Source: an uncultured Verrucomicrobiales bacterium
GTDB taxonomy: Bacteria > Verrucomicrobiota > Verrucomicrobiia > Verrucomicrobiales > Akkermansiaceae
DNA length: 35,157 nucleotides
NCBI GenBank assembly: GCA_937958875.1
Contig: CALGMJ010000037.1
Coordinates: 1 to 35,157 of the forward strand
Reading direction: 5' to 3'
The position numbers and the translations under genes are program-made. The notes below the pieces were generated by a model, which had not been told where the DNA came from, did not search any database, and worked only from the letters and a program-made list of their open reading frames with translations. The first letter of the stretch is position 1; each line of letters starts with the position of its first letter. Below are positions 23,949 through 32,490 of this stretch, piece by piece.

Positions 23949-26279
23949 ATGAATGTGATCCATCGAATTCTATCTTGGAAAACCGCGCTGGTTTTCCTGT
24001 TTTTTCACTTCAGTAGTCTTGCCTCAGCTCAGCAGCCGAAGGCCACCGCTATTCTCGCAAGTGACATCGTGGTCACTCAAGAGGCCACGGTCCTGAGGAT
24101 CAGCATTTCGAATGCGGAAATCTATGGCTGGCCCGAGACACCGCGAGTCGCCCCTCTCACCTTTAAGCAAGGCAGCACCGGCTTCTCTATCATCAACGGG
24201 CGCCGAACTAGAAACCTTGATTACGCCGTCTCCTCCTACCGCGCGGGGCTCTTTAAAATTCCTTCTTTTAAAATCAATACCAACAAAGGCATGCTCACAA
24301 CAGAGCCACTGATACTGCGGGTTTTTGACGAAAATCAGCTGAAAGAGCAGATTGCTGAGATTGAGAACACCACCTCGCAACTCCCTTATTTCTGTGGCAC
24401 CTTCATCGTAAATCCAAATCCTTACGTCGGTGAAGAACAACAAGTGATGCTGAAGCTCTTCATCCCACAGGGCATCCGTATTCAGGAACCTCAGCTGGCA
24501 GAAATTGAAACCAAAAACCTCGCTGCCTGGCGCTTTGAAAATCGCGATCTCCAAGGATCTTATGAACGAGGAGGAAAGCACTATCAATCACTGACCTACT
24601 TCAGCACCGTGGCTGGGCTCAAAGCAGGCTCAGCCACCCTCGGCCCGGGCAAGGTCGAACCTGTCATTCAAGGACGTGCCAGAGGGCGAGGCCTTTTTGG
24701 CTGGCAGAGCTTTAATATTCGCTTTGATTTCCCCACTCTGGAAATGGATATCAAACCCCTGCCCTCACCGATTCCACTTGGATTTAGCGGGGCCGTTGGA
24801 AACTTTCAGCTCACCGCCCTCCCTTCTGCACAGGAACTAGAACTGGGCGAAAGCCTGACAGTCGATATCGCGGTCACCGGATCAGGCAATCTCGATAAAC
24901 TCGCCGCCCCAGAACTTCTAGCCGATGAGGAAGAATGGAAAACCTTCGACGCCATTCGTCAGACTCAAGGGACCGAACGCCGCAAGGCAAACGGAACGGT
25001 TCACTTCAACCATGTCATCCGCCCTCTCCGTAAAGTCGAAGAACTCCCGCCCTATCGGCTCGTTTTCTTTGACCCAGTCATCGAGGAATACCGCACGATT
25101 AAAAGCGCTCCTTATCCACTCGTCGTACGAGGTTCATCTAGTATGAGCAGCCTATCAGCAAGTCCACTCGTAGCCCTCACGCCAGGAAAACTAAAAACGC
25201 TCTCTACCATTCCCATCTGGCTCTGGCAGATCATTCCTGCTGGGCTCACTCTGGCAGCACTCGGTCTTGGAATTCGCCGCCATTTCAGCCAACGTAAAAT
25301 GGCCGCAATTCCGAAACAGGAATTCGAACAAGACCTCGCCAAGATCAAAGATGCCGCTTCAAAAGGGCGTCCTGAATTTTACCGAGCCATCGGTCGCTTC
25401 CTCGAACATTGGCCTCACTCACAAATTCAGAATGAAGCGGGTGAACTTCTAGCCACAAGAGATGACATCTGCTTCTCCCCTCAAAAGGAAGAAGAACAAG
25501 TTCTCCCAAAAGAACGCTCCAAGGTGCTGAAACTCCTTAAAAACTGCGCTCCGATCATACTCGCGTTCATCACCTTCATGCCCGCTCCGGCGGAGGCATC
25601 CATCGAAGCCTTATGGAATGACAAAAAATACCAAGAGGGAGCCGATTTCTTAAAAGCCGAAATTAAAAAGAACCCCACTCCCACTGCTTACTACAATCTC
25701 GGGGTCTTCGAAGAAAAGCTCGAACGCCCTGGTAAGGCGCTCTTAGCCTACTACCGAGCGCTCGCCTCTGATAGCAGTCTCGATACTGAGCGCCCACTTG
25801 AGCTAGCGACAAAAACAGGAGCCATCACCAAAATGGAGAGAAAAACGGATGACTGGCTCGCTCATTTCTCGCAGAAATTTTACCGCGAAATTTTCATCCT
25901 CGGTATCTGGCTCATCATTCTCGCCTTTGCCAGTAAGACCTTGCTCAAAAGCTTCAGCACTCCGCGCTGGGAGAAACTCTCATTTATCACCTGCCTCACC
26001 CTCGCTCCCATCGCACTTCTTGCCGGTGGACTCGCGTGGTGGTTTTACCCCGAGGAAAAAACCTACCTTTCCTTACTCGAAGGCTCAGTCGTGATGAATG
26101 TGGAACCGCTGAAAAACTCGCCTCACTCAGAGGGCGAAAGCTTCCGCGAAATCCCCGCAGGTAGCCTCGGCTTTGTTACCGCCGAGCGTGGAAATTGGAG
26201 CTTTATTGAATTCCCTAAAGGTCTAAACGGCTGGCTCCCTAAAGCGTCCCTCCGTCAAATTGCAGGAAATGAACTGTAA
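23949..26279 (+). CDS. batD: BatD-BatE fusion: oxygen-tolerance protein with TPR and SH3-like domains
   Basis: A 776-residue exported protein. It has a Sec signal peptide (1-28, ending ASA-QQ), then BatD-type beta-sandwich domains (about 30-400) with the conserved VTQEATVLRISISNAE start. A transmembrane helix follows at about 420-440. Residues about 525-550 (from KLLKNCAPIILAFITF to PAPAEA) read as a second, internal signal peptide. Next come a TPR unit (YYNLGVFEEKLERPGKALLAYYRAL), two more helices and an SH3-like end (GNWSFIEFPKGLNGWLPKASL). TPR plus SH3 is the BatE layout, so batD and batE appear joined. BatD is thought to act on the periplasmic side of the BatA/B complex. It is the last gene of the bat operon. 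Confidence 0.85.
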   Translation: MNVIHRILSWKTALVFLFFHFSSLASAQQPKATAILASDIVVTQEATVLRISISNAEIYGWPETPRVAPLTFKQGSTGFSIINGRRTRNLDYAVSSYRAGLFKIPSFKINTNKGMLTTEPLILRVFDENQLKEQIAEIENTTSQLPYFCGTFIVNPNPYVGEEQQVMLKLFIPQGIRIQEPQLAEIETKNLAAWRFENRDLQGSYERGGKHYQSLTYFSTVAGLKAGSATLGPGKVEPVIQGRARGRGLFGWQSFNIRFDFPTLEMDIKPLPSPIPLGFSGAVGNFQLTALPSAQELELGESLTVDIAVTGSGNLDKLAAPELLADEEEWKTFDAIRQTQGTERRKANGTVHFNHVIRPLRKVEELPPYRLVFFDPVIEEYRTIKSAPYPLVVRGSSSMSSLSASPLVALTPGKLKTLSTIPIWLWQIIPAGLTLAALGLGIRRHFSQRKMAAIPKQEFEQDLAKIKDAASKGRPEFYRAIGRFLEHWPHSQIQNEAGELLATRDDICFSPQKEEEQVLPKERSKVLKLLKNCAPIILAFITFMPAPAEASIEALWNDKKYQEGADFLKAEIKKNPTPTAYYNLGVFEEKLERPGKALLAYYRALASDSSLDTERPLELATKTGAITKMERKTDDWLAHFSQKFYREIFILGIWLIILAFASKTLLKSFSTPRWEKLSFITCLTLAPIALLAGGLAWWFYPEEKTYLSLLEGSVVMNVEPLKNSPHSEGESFREIPAGSLGFVTAERGNWSFIEFPKGLNGWLPKASLRQIAGNEL

Positions 26280-26323
26280 GCTCACACCATGCGCCCACGT
26301 CTCCACAATCTAAAGTGATTCTC

Positions 26324-27811
26324 ATGATTAAATTTTCCCGATTCATCCTGCTCCCGATCTTCCTAATAAACCTTCTCTCAGCTGAGGAGAAGAAAGCGGA
26401 AGCCGGAAAGGAGCAAGAAAAGCCCACCACAGTCACAGCCCAAGATTCAGTCACCATTGATGGGCAGAAAATTGACTATCGAGTGACCGCAGCCACTCTC
26501 AAACTAAAGAACGAGAAAGGTAAAGACCAGGCCTCAATCTTCCATGTCGCATACGAGCGCCTCGGGGTAAAATCGCGTAGCGAACGCCCAGTGGTTTTCT
26601 GTTTCAATGGAGGCCCAGGCTCCTCGGCCGTCTGGCTCCATCTCGGTGGAGTAGGTCCACGGCTCGTGCCCAGCACAGAGGACGGACTTAAAACTCTTCC
26701 TCCTCCTCATGGAGTCATCGAAAACCCTCATTCTATCCTCGATGTTGCCGATCTTGTCTTCATCGATCCAGTCTCCACGGGCTATTCACGTGTCGAAGGA
26801 GAGACAAAGCGCACTGAATTTCACGGCGTCGAAGAAGATATTAAATCCGTCGGGGATTTCATCCGCCGCTGGGTCACGGAAAATGATCGCTGGGCCTCAC
26901 CTAAGTTTCTTCTCGGAGAAAGCTATGGTGGCATCCGTGCTGCCGGTCTCTCTGAGCATCTTCAAAGTCGCTACGGCATGTCCCTGAACGGCAGCATCCT
27001 CCTTTCCTCTCTTCTCGATTACCGCACCCTGGTCAGCGGACCCGGCGATGATCTTTCCAGCGCGGTGTTTCTACCAGCTTTTACCAGCGTGGCTCATTTT
27101 CATAAAAAGATCACTGGTGATCGTGCTCAGCTCTTCCAAGAAGCACGGGACTACGCCTTTGGTGATTACTACGCCCTTCTTCTTAAAGGAACGACCCTGA
27201 CCGAGACCGAAATGGCCACCGCTTCTGAGAAGCTCAGTAAGCTCACCGGAATCCCAGCCGCAATCTGGCAGGAAAATAATCTCCGCATCTCCCCTTCTCG
27301 CTTCCGTAAGGAACTCCTTCGTTCCGAAGGAAAAACGTTAGGACGTTTCGATGCTCGCGTCGCTTGGCCTTCAGTCCATAAGCAGGATGACTACCCGGAC
27401 TATGATCCATCCTATGACCTCGTTTATGGTGCATTTTCCACCGCGATGAACGACTACCTTTCACGTGATCTTAAGTGGGAAGGCCACCATCCCTATGAAA
27501 TCCTCACCCGCAAGGTCCACCCTTGGAACTGGGGCCGGAAGAACGCAATCGTCAATGTTTCAGGCAAGCTAGCTACCGCGATGCGTCAAAACCCTGATCT
27601 TAAAGTCCTCGTCATGTGTGGTTATGCCGATCTCGCGACTCCGCCGACTGGAGTGATTCAGAGCGTTAACCAGCTCTTCGAAGTGCCCGCAGAACGAAGA
27701 AAAGATATCAAATACACTTGGTATGAGGCAGGTCACATGTTTTACCTCAACCAACCCGACCTTGAAAAAATGCGAAAAGATCTCGTCGATTTTATCAAGG
27801 AAAGCCGATAA
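26324..27811 (+). CDS. Secreted S10 family serine carboxypeptidase
   Basis: A 495-residue exported peptidase of the carboxypeptidase Y family. The N-terminal 20 residues (MIKFSRFILLPIFLINLLSA) are a signal peptide. The oxyanion segment FNGGPGSSA is followed by the catalytic Ser200 in GESYGG, Asp436 in GYADLATP and His471 in GHMFY, so the triad is complete. S10 enzymes release C-terminal residues from peptides, usually at acidic pH; bacterial members are poorly studied. A GTG three codons upstream (26315) is also possible, but ATG 26324 gives the cleaner signal peptide. It follows the bat operon by 44 bases on the same strand and may be co-transcribed. Confidence 0.93.
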   Translation: MIKFSRFILLPIFLINLLSAEEKKAEAGKEQEKPTTVTAQDSVTIDGQKIDYRVTAATLKLKNEKGKDQASIFHVAYERLGVKSRSERPVVFCFNGGPGSSAVWLHLGGVGPRLVPSTEDGLKTLPPPHGVIENPHSILDVADLVFIDPVSTGYSRVEGETKRTEFHGVEEDIKSVGDFIRRWVTENDRWASPKFLLGESYGGIRAAGLSEHLQSRYGMSLNGSILLSSLLDYRTLVSGPGDDLSSAVFLPAFTSVAHFHKKITGDRAQLFQEARDYAFGDYYALLLKGTTLTETEMATASEKLSKLTGIPAAIWQENNLRISPSRFRKELLRSEGKTLGRFDARVAWPSVHKQDDYPDYDPSYDLVYGAFSTAMNDYLSRDLKWEGHHPYEILTRKVHPWNWGRKNAIVNVSGKLATAMRQNPDLKVLVMCGYADLATPPTGVIQSVNQLFEVPAERRKDIKYTWYEAGHMFYLNQPDLEKMRKDLVDFIKESR

Positions 27812-27842
27812 GGACTCGGCGACCGCGTTTAACTACACCTGA

Positions 27843-28898
27843 ATGGAACTTATTATCTGGATCGGCATCATCTTTTGCATCGTCCACTCGGCGATCTTCT
27901 CTGGATGCAATCTCGCATTTTTCTCGCTCGGGAGAATGCGTCTCGAAGCTGAAAGCGAGCGCGGAAACCTGGACGCTAAAAAAGTCCTCGCTCTCCGGCA
28001 GGATGCGAACCTGCTGCTGTGCACCATCCTCTGGGGAAATGTCAGCGTCAATGTGCTCTTGGCTCAGCTCAGTGAGACTGTCTTCGAAGGTTTAGGAGCT
28101 TATGCCGGAGTCGGTGGTTTCATCTTCTCCACGGTAGGCATTACTTTCTTTGGTGAAATCATGCCTCAGGCATATTTTTCCCGAAATGCTCTCAAAGTGG
28201 GCGCCTTCCTCTCCCCTCTCGTTAAGTTCTACCAGATCCTCCTTCTCCCCCTGACAAAGCCCTGCGCCCTTCTTTTGGACGGCTGGATCGGCCCTGAAGG
28301 TCCTTCCTTTTTCCGCGAACGGGATCTGGAAGCAATCCTTGAAAAACACATCAAGGAACAAGACTCCGAAATCAGTGCTAACGAAGGTCGCGGTGCGCTC
28401 AACTTCCTAGACCTCGATGACCGCCGAATCGAGCTGGAAGGTAAGGTGGTCGATCCCGAAACGATCTACCCCTTCCCTAGCAAGCTCGACCTCACCATCC
28501 TGCCAGAGCTGGAGACCGAGGAAGGACAGAACTTTATCGCTTCACTTAAGAAGCATCAACGGAAGCGAGCACTCATTATCGACTCTGAAACAGAGGAACC
28601 CGTGCTCGTGCTCGAAACCACCGAGTTCCTGAGCGACTGGCTCGTGACCGGGAAAGGCATCGATATTTATGACCACTGTCACCGCCCCATCGTGGTGAGT
28701 GATCGGGAGGAATCTCTCGACTCCGTGCTTGGCGAATTCGTGGTCGAAGCGGAGGATTCCAGTGATCTCGTGGTCGACCGCGATGTGGTCCTTTACTGGA
28801 CTCCCGAGGAAAAGCGTATCATCACCGGAGCAGATATTTTTGGCCGTTTGCTAAAAGGAATCGCAAAACGAGTGGTCGTCCCGCCCGATAAGGATTAA
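27843..28898 (+). CDS. DUF21/CNNM-domain membrane protein (HlyC/CorC-like)
   Basis: A 351-residue protein with an N-terminal CNNM (DUF21) membrane domain of about 150 residues. Its first helix starts at residue 3, and FSGCNLAFFSLGRMRLEAESERG matches the family's conserved small-residue helix and loop (given here in part). Then come LLCTILWGNVSVNVLLAQL and FFGEIMPQAYFSRNA. The rest is soluble, with two CBS-like halves (LKKHQRKRALIIDSETEEPV and the later VLGEFVVEAEDSSDLVVDRD) but no obvious CorC domain. Relatives move or sense Mg2+ or Co2+, so an ion-transport role is plausible but unproven. It lies 31 bases after the peptidase gene and 12 bases before pqiA1. Confidence 0.85.
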   Translation: MELIIWIGIIFCIVHSAIFSGCNLAFFSLGRMRLEAESERGNLDAKKVLALRQDANLLLCTILWGNVSVNVLLAQLSETVFEGLGAYAGVGGFIFSTVGITFFGEIMPQAYFSRNALKVGAFLSPLVKFYQILLLPLTKPCALLLDGWIGPEGPSFFRERDLEAILEKHIKEQDSEISANEGRGALNFLDLDDRRIELEGKVVDPETIYPFPSKLDLTILPELETEEGQNFIASLKKHQRKRALIIDSETEEPVLVLETTEFLSDWLVTGKGIDIYDHCHRPIVVSDREESLDSVLGEFVVEAEDSSDLVVDRDVVLYWTPEEKRIITGADIFGRLLKGIAKRVVVPPDKD

Positions 28899-28910
28899 TT
28901 TTACTCCAGT

Positions 28911-29594
28911 TTGAAATACTGGCATCGACAGACTTGGCCACGCTTACGGGATGAATCCCATGAAGTGGCCTGCCATTTCTGCGACTCTCTTCATGAAGCT
29001 CAGCTCATCGAAGAAGGGCAGGAAGCGCACTGTCTTACCTGCGGACAACCTCTCTATCGGAACCGCCCCCAGAGCCTCGAACGAGCTATCGCCTTCGGCA
29101 CCACCGGGATTCTCTTTTTTATCGCGATGATCTTTCTTCCCTTCATGACGCTGGATGCGCAGGGAAATAGCATGACCACCACTGCTGGGCAGACCGTGAT
29201 TCGCCTCTGGCTCAATGGAGGCTACCTCATCGCACCTGCCGTTTTTATCTTCACCTTTCTCCTGCCCTTTCTTCAGCTCTGCAGCTTACTCTATCTCTGC
29301 ACTCCTCTCCTCTCCGGGCGCACCTTTCCCGGCATGATCTTCGTGGCGAAACTTCTTAATGGTCTTCAAGCCTGGGTCATGGTGGAGGTCTTCTTTCTCG
29401 GAACCATTATCAGTCTGCTCAAACTCGTGACACTGGCAGATGTGTCGATGGGACTTGGCTTTTGGTCCATGGTCGGCCTCATGCTCAGTCTCGCAGCCTC
29501 TGTGGGTGGGATTGATAAAATGGAACTCTGGGACCGTATCGAACTCGCAAAAGCCCGAAAAGATGCGCCAGTAGAAGGAGGCCTCGTATGCTAG
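28911..29594 (+). CDS. pqiA: PqiA-type membrane protein, first half
   Basis: A 227-residue protein corresponding to one PqiA domain. A zinc ribbon at the N-terminus uses Cys21, Cys24, Cys41 and Cys44 (CHFC...CLTC). Four hydrophobic segments follow (FGTTGILFFIAMIFLPFM, LIAPAVFIFTFLLPFLQL, VMVEVFFLGTIISLLKLV and FWSMVGLMLSLAASVGG). The conserved MVEVFFLG/LLKL segment is typical of PqiA/LetA, inner-membrane partners of MCE proteins in lipid transport across the envelope. Escherichia coli PqiA has two such domains in one chain of about 417 residues. Here each is a separate gene. The start is TTG 28911, the only suitable in-frame codon. It overlaps the next gene by 7 bases. Confidence 0.9.
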   Translation: MKYWHRQTWPRLRDESHEVACHFCDSLHEAQLIEEGQEAHCLTCGQPLYRNRPQSLERAIAFGTTGILFFIAMIFLPFMTLDAQGNSMTTTAGQTVIRLWLNGGYLIAPAVFIFTFLLPFLQLCSLLYLCTPLLSGRTFPGMIFVAKLLNGLQAWVMVEVFFLGTIISLLKLVTLADVSMGLGFWSMVGLMLSLAASVGGIDKMELWDRIELAKARKDAPVEGGLVC

Positions 29595-30208
29595 CCAGCG
29601 CACTCGAGAAAGGAAAAGTCAGCTGTCACACTTGTGGAAAAATTTCTCCGCTAGAACAGACCCGCTGTCCGCGCTGTAATACCGCTCTCCATGCTCGAAA
29701 AACTGAGAGCGTGCAGCGCTGCCTCGCCTACCTTGTAGCGAGTATTATCGCCTACATCCCAGCGAACATCTGGCCCATCATGCGGGTCGATCAGCTCGGA
29801 GGAGCAGAAGAGACCACGATTCTTAACGGAGTTGCCACTTTCTGGGAAATGCAGGCCTACCCTGTCGCCATCACGATTTTTGTCGCCAGCGTTCTCATTC
29901 CTGGGCTCAAGCTTTTTTCGCTCGCCTGGCTCTGCCTACTCGCTAGCCGAAAAAGATCGCTCAATCCACGACAGGCGACCCGCATTTACTGGCTCACCGA
30001 ACTCGTGGGCCGCTGGTCTATGGTGGATGTCTTCGTAGTCGCGATCCTCGTTGCCCTCATTCAGCTAGGCAATATCATGTCCATCACCCCCGGACCTGCA
30101 GCCGTCTCCTTCGGCCTCATGGTCATCCTCACCATGATCGCAGCCCATGCCTTTGACCCTCGATTGATTTGGGATAAGGTCCGCCAATCACCAACCACGA
30201 ATTCATGA
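29588..30208 (+). CDS. pqiA: PqiA-type membrane protein, second half
   Basis: A 206-residue protein forming the second PqiA domain. The zinc ribbon is Cys13-x2-Cys16 and Cys27-x2-Cys30. Four membrane segments follow (CLAYLVASIIAYIPANIWPI, VAITIFVASVLIPGLKLFSLAW, VDVFVVAILVALIQLGNIMSI and AVSFGLMVILTMIAAHAF). The motifs IPANIWPIM and GRWSMVDVF are PqiA hallmarks. Its ATG lies inside the end of the first half (ATGCTAG, 29588-29594). It is preceded by one of the few strong Shine-Dalgarno sequences in the window, AAGGAGG at 29575-29581, with a 6-base spacer. Translation is therefore coupled and equal amounts of both halves are likely. The stop overlaps the pqiB start (ATGA). Confidence 0.92.
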   Translation: MLASALEKGKVSCHTCGKISPLEQTRCPRCNTALHARKTESVQRCLAYLVASIIAYIPANIWPIMRVDQLGGAEETTILNGVATFWEMQAYPVAITIFVASVLIPGLKLFSLAWLCLLASRKRSLNPRQATRIYWLTELVGRWSMVDVFVVAILVALIQLGNIMSITPGPAAVSFGLMVILTMIAAHAFDPRLIWDKVRQSPTTNS

Positions 30209-31902
30209 GTAATTCTCAGCAACCAGAAGTCCGTCAGGGGCGAAAAATCAGTAAAGTCTGGATCATTCCCATCCTAGGGCTTCTCCTGGGCGGTTGGCTC
30301 GTGAAACGTCAACTCGATGACATGGGCGAGATCGTCCTCGTCACTTTTGATAATGCCGAAGGACTCGAAGCCAATAAAACAGAAGTCCGTTGCCGTAGTG
30401 TTAAAATCGGGAAAGTAGAATCGATCGAACTCTCAGGCGACGATCTGAAAGTCGAAGTCAGGATGCGTATCAACTCATCTCACCTACGTCTCATCCGCGA
30501 CGGTGCTCAATTCTGGGTCGTGCGCCCCCGAGTTTCTGCGAGCGCGATCTCTGGTCTGGGCACCATTCTCAGCGGCTCATACATCGAGCTCGACCCCGGC
30601 CCTGGTGGAGAAGAAAAGCTGTCCTTTATCGGTGAGGAACAACCTCCGCTGACCCCAGCCTCTGTCGCTGGGCTACGCCTTGAACTCGACGCGGTTTCAC
30701 CCGGTTCAGTTGCGGTGGGAAGTGGCGTTTATTTTCTCGGAAACCCCGTCGGACGAGTGGAACGACGCTCTTTTGACCCCATCCTACGCCTCACGACCTT
30801 TGGCATTTTCATCGACGAAGAATACGCCCAGCTCGTTAATAGTGAGACCCGCTTCTGGCGTGATAATGGCATCGAACTCGAAGTCGGCACTCAAGGGTTT
30901 AACCTCGAACTCCCTTCTCTAGACTCCCTCATTTCCGGGCGAATTAACTTTGGAACCCCGGAAAATATTAATGAAGGCGAACCCCTTGAAGTTGAATCCG
31001 CCTCCTTTCCCCTCTTCGCTAGTCTCGATGAGGCAAATGCGAGCGCCTTCGAAAGCGCAGCAGACTTTCTCCTCCTTCTGGAACGCTCCGTGCGTGGGCT
31101 CAACCCAGGAGCCCCAGTCGAATTCCGCGGGCTGACTGTCGGGCGGGTCTCAGAAATTTCCTACCAGCTCGTAGAAAATACCTCCGTCCAGAAAACACCC
31201 GTTCTCATTCAGCTCAACGAATACCTACTCCAAAAGCACTTCCCCGCTTCATTCCGTGATGAAGGAGCTAAGGGCCTCCAGGCCGCCCTCGAACGCGGTC
31301 TTCGTGCTTCGGTAAAATCGAGTAACATCATCACCGGCCAGATGTTTATCGATCTCGACTACTACCCAGATTTACCCGGGACGAAACTCACTCTCGTCAA
31401 CGAATACGTCGTCCTCCCCACCATCGAAACTGGATTTGAACGACTAGAAGACCAAGTCGCGGCCCTACTCGAAAAGCTCAACAACCTTGAAATCGAAACA
31501 CTCCTCGCCAAAGCCGGGAATACTGCCGATTCCGCCACCGAGACCCTCTCGGAAATCCAGCGCACCCTTGTCGCTCAAGACACCGTTGTCGGTGACGCCC
31601 GCACGACCTTACAAGAAATCACGAAAGCAGTACGAGCTTTTAAAGATATCGCGGAAGCGAATGACACCAAGGCCCTTTCTTCCGATCTCCGCGCCACTCT
31701 CGCCCAGCTCAACGCCTCCTTAAAACCACTCTCTAACGAAGGAGTTGTCTACGGAGACCTCCGCCGCACCCTCGATGAAATCCGCTCCATGTCACGCTCC
31801 ATGGAACGGATGACTACCGAAATCGCGGATAAACCGAATTCCCTCCTCTTCGGCAAAGACCCTAACAGCCGTAAAATTCCACGGGCACGCCGCAAACGTT
31901 AA
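30205..31902 (+). CDS. pqiB: MCE-domain protein PqiB
   Basis: A 565-residue protein with an N-terminal membrane anchor (about residues 17-33) and three MCE domains at about 40-130, 155-255 and 285-395. Each is recognisable from a strand followed by VxxGxxVxF/YRG-like motifs: ANKTEVRCRSVKIGKVESI, VGSGVYFLGNPVGRVERRSF and NPGAPVEFRGLTVGRVSEI. Residues about 415-545 are helical and likely form the needle-like coiled coil. In Escherichia coli, PqiB hexamers form a syringe-shaped tube across the periplasm for lipid movement. The length (546 in E. coli) and domain number match. It is translationally coupled to pqiA through ATGA at 30205-30208. Confidence 0.95.
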   Translation: MSNSQQPEVRQGRKISKVWIIPILGLLLGGWLVKRQLDDMGEIVLVTFDNAEGLEANKTEVRCRSVKIGKVESIELSGDDLKVEVRMRINSSHLRLIRDGAQFWVVRPRVSASAISGLGTILSGSYIELDPGPGGEEKLSFIGEEQPPLTPASVAGLRLELDAVSPGSVAVGSGVYFLGNPVGRVERRSFDPILRLTTFGIFIDEEYAQLVNSETRFWRDNGIELEVGTQGFNLELPSLDSLISGRINFGTPENINEGEPLEVESASFPLFASLDEANASAFESAADFLLLLERSVRGLNPGAPVEFRGLTVGRVSEISYQLVENTSVQKTPVLIQLNEYLLQKHFPASFRDEGAKGLQAALERGLRASVKSSNIITGQMFIDLDYYPDLPGTKLTLVNEYVVLPTIETGFERLEDQVAALLEKLNNLEIETLLAKAGNTADSATETLSEIQRTLVAQDTVVGDARTTLQEITKAVRAFKDIAEANDTKALSSDLRATLAQLNASLKPLSNEGVVYGDLRRTLDEIRSMSRSMERMTTEIADKPNSLLFGKDPNSRKIPRARRKR

Positions 31903-31917
31903 TTTTTTATCTGAGTT

Positions 31918-32490
31918 ATGAACCGCTTCATCTCATCCATCCTCCTGACCTGCGTCCTCGCACTCACCGCTTGCCAAACCGTTGAGCGTCAATACTACGT
32001 CCTCACTCCTACCGCACCGCCTACAGGCCGAAACAATAGCACAGGTATTGGCATCGGCCCCGTCATCGTGGCAGACTATCTCGTAGAAAGACCGTACGTC
32101 GCATTCCAGAGCACTCCAAACAGAGTTGAACTCTCAGAGCTCCATGAATGGGCTGGAGATCTCCGTGACGACTTTAGCCGTACTTTAGGCACGAATCTCG
32201 GTCGCCGCATGGGCACTGGAAACATTCGCACGTATCCATGGGACCGTGAAAGTGAAATCGATTACCAAGTCACCGTCGAGGTCCACCGTTTCCACGGCAC
32301 CTCAGATGGAGACGCCCTTCTGGAGGTCTCATGGCGTGCTTACTCATTCCCCGGGCCCCGACTCATCACAAGTCGCACAGAAACATTACGGGAACCACTA
32401 CGAGAAGACGGTTTCGATGAGCTCGTGGCCGCCCAGAGCCGTCTCGTTGATCAACTCGCAGCTCGAATTTCTCGTAAACTTAAGAAGTAA
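31918..32490 (+). CDS. pqiC: Outer-membrane lipoprotein PqiC (ABC-type transport auxiliary lipoprotein)
   Basis: A 190-residue lipoprotein. The signal peptide ends in the lipobox LTAC, with Cys19 as the lipidated residue. The mature part carries the DUF330/PqiC pattern: QYYVLTP, GIGPVIVADYLVERPYVAF, then ELHEWAGDLRDDFSRTLGTNL and the C-terminal LVDQLAARISRKL. PqiC anchors the outer end of the PqiB tube at the outer membrane, implying that this organism has a diderm envelope. It starts 15 bases after pqiB. Its 3' end overlaps the convergent redox gene by 11 bases. Confidence 0.92.
   Translation: MNRFISSILLTCVLALTACQTVERQYYVLTPTAPPTGRNNSTGIGIGPVIVADYLVERPYVAFQSTPNRVELSELHEWAGDLRDDFSRTLGTNLGRRMGTGNIRTYPWDRESEIDYQVTVEVHRFHGTSDGDALLEVSWRAYSFPGPRLITSRTETLREPLREDGFDELVAAQSRLVDQLAARISRKLKK

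Noticed and set aside
24024-24587. 187-codon minus-strand frame inside batD
   Set aside because: It is antisense to the signal peptide and first domain of BatD, with no start context or motif.
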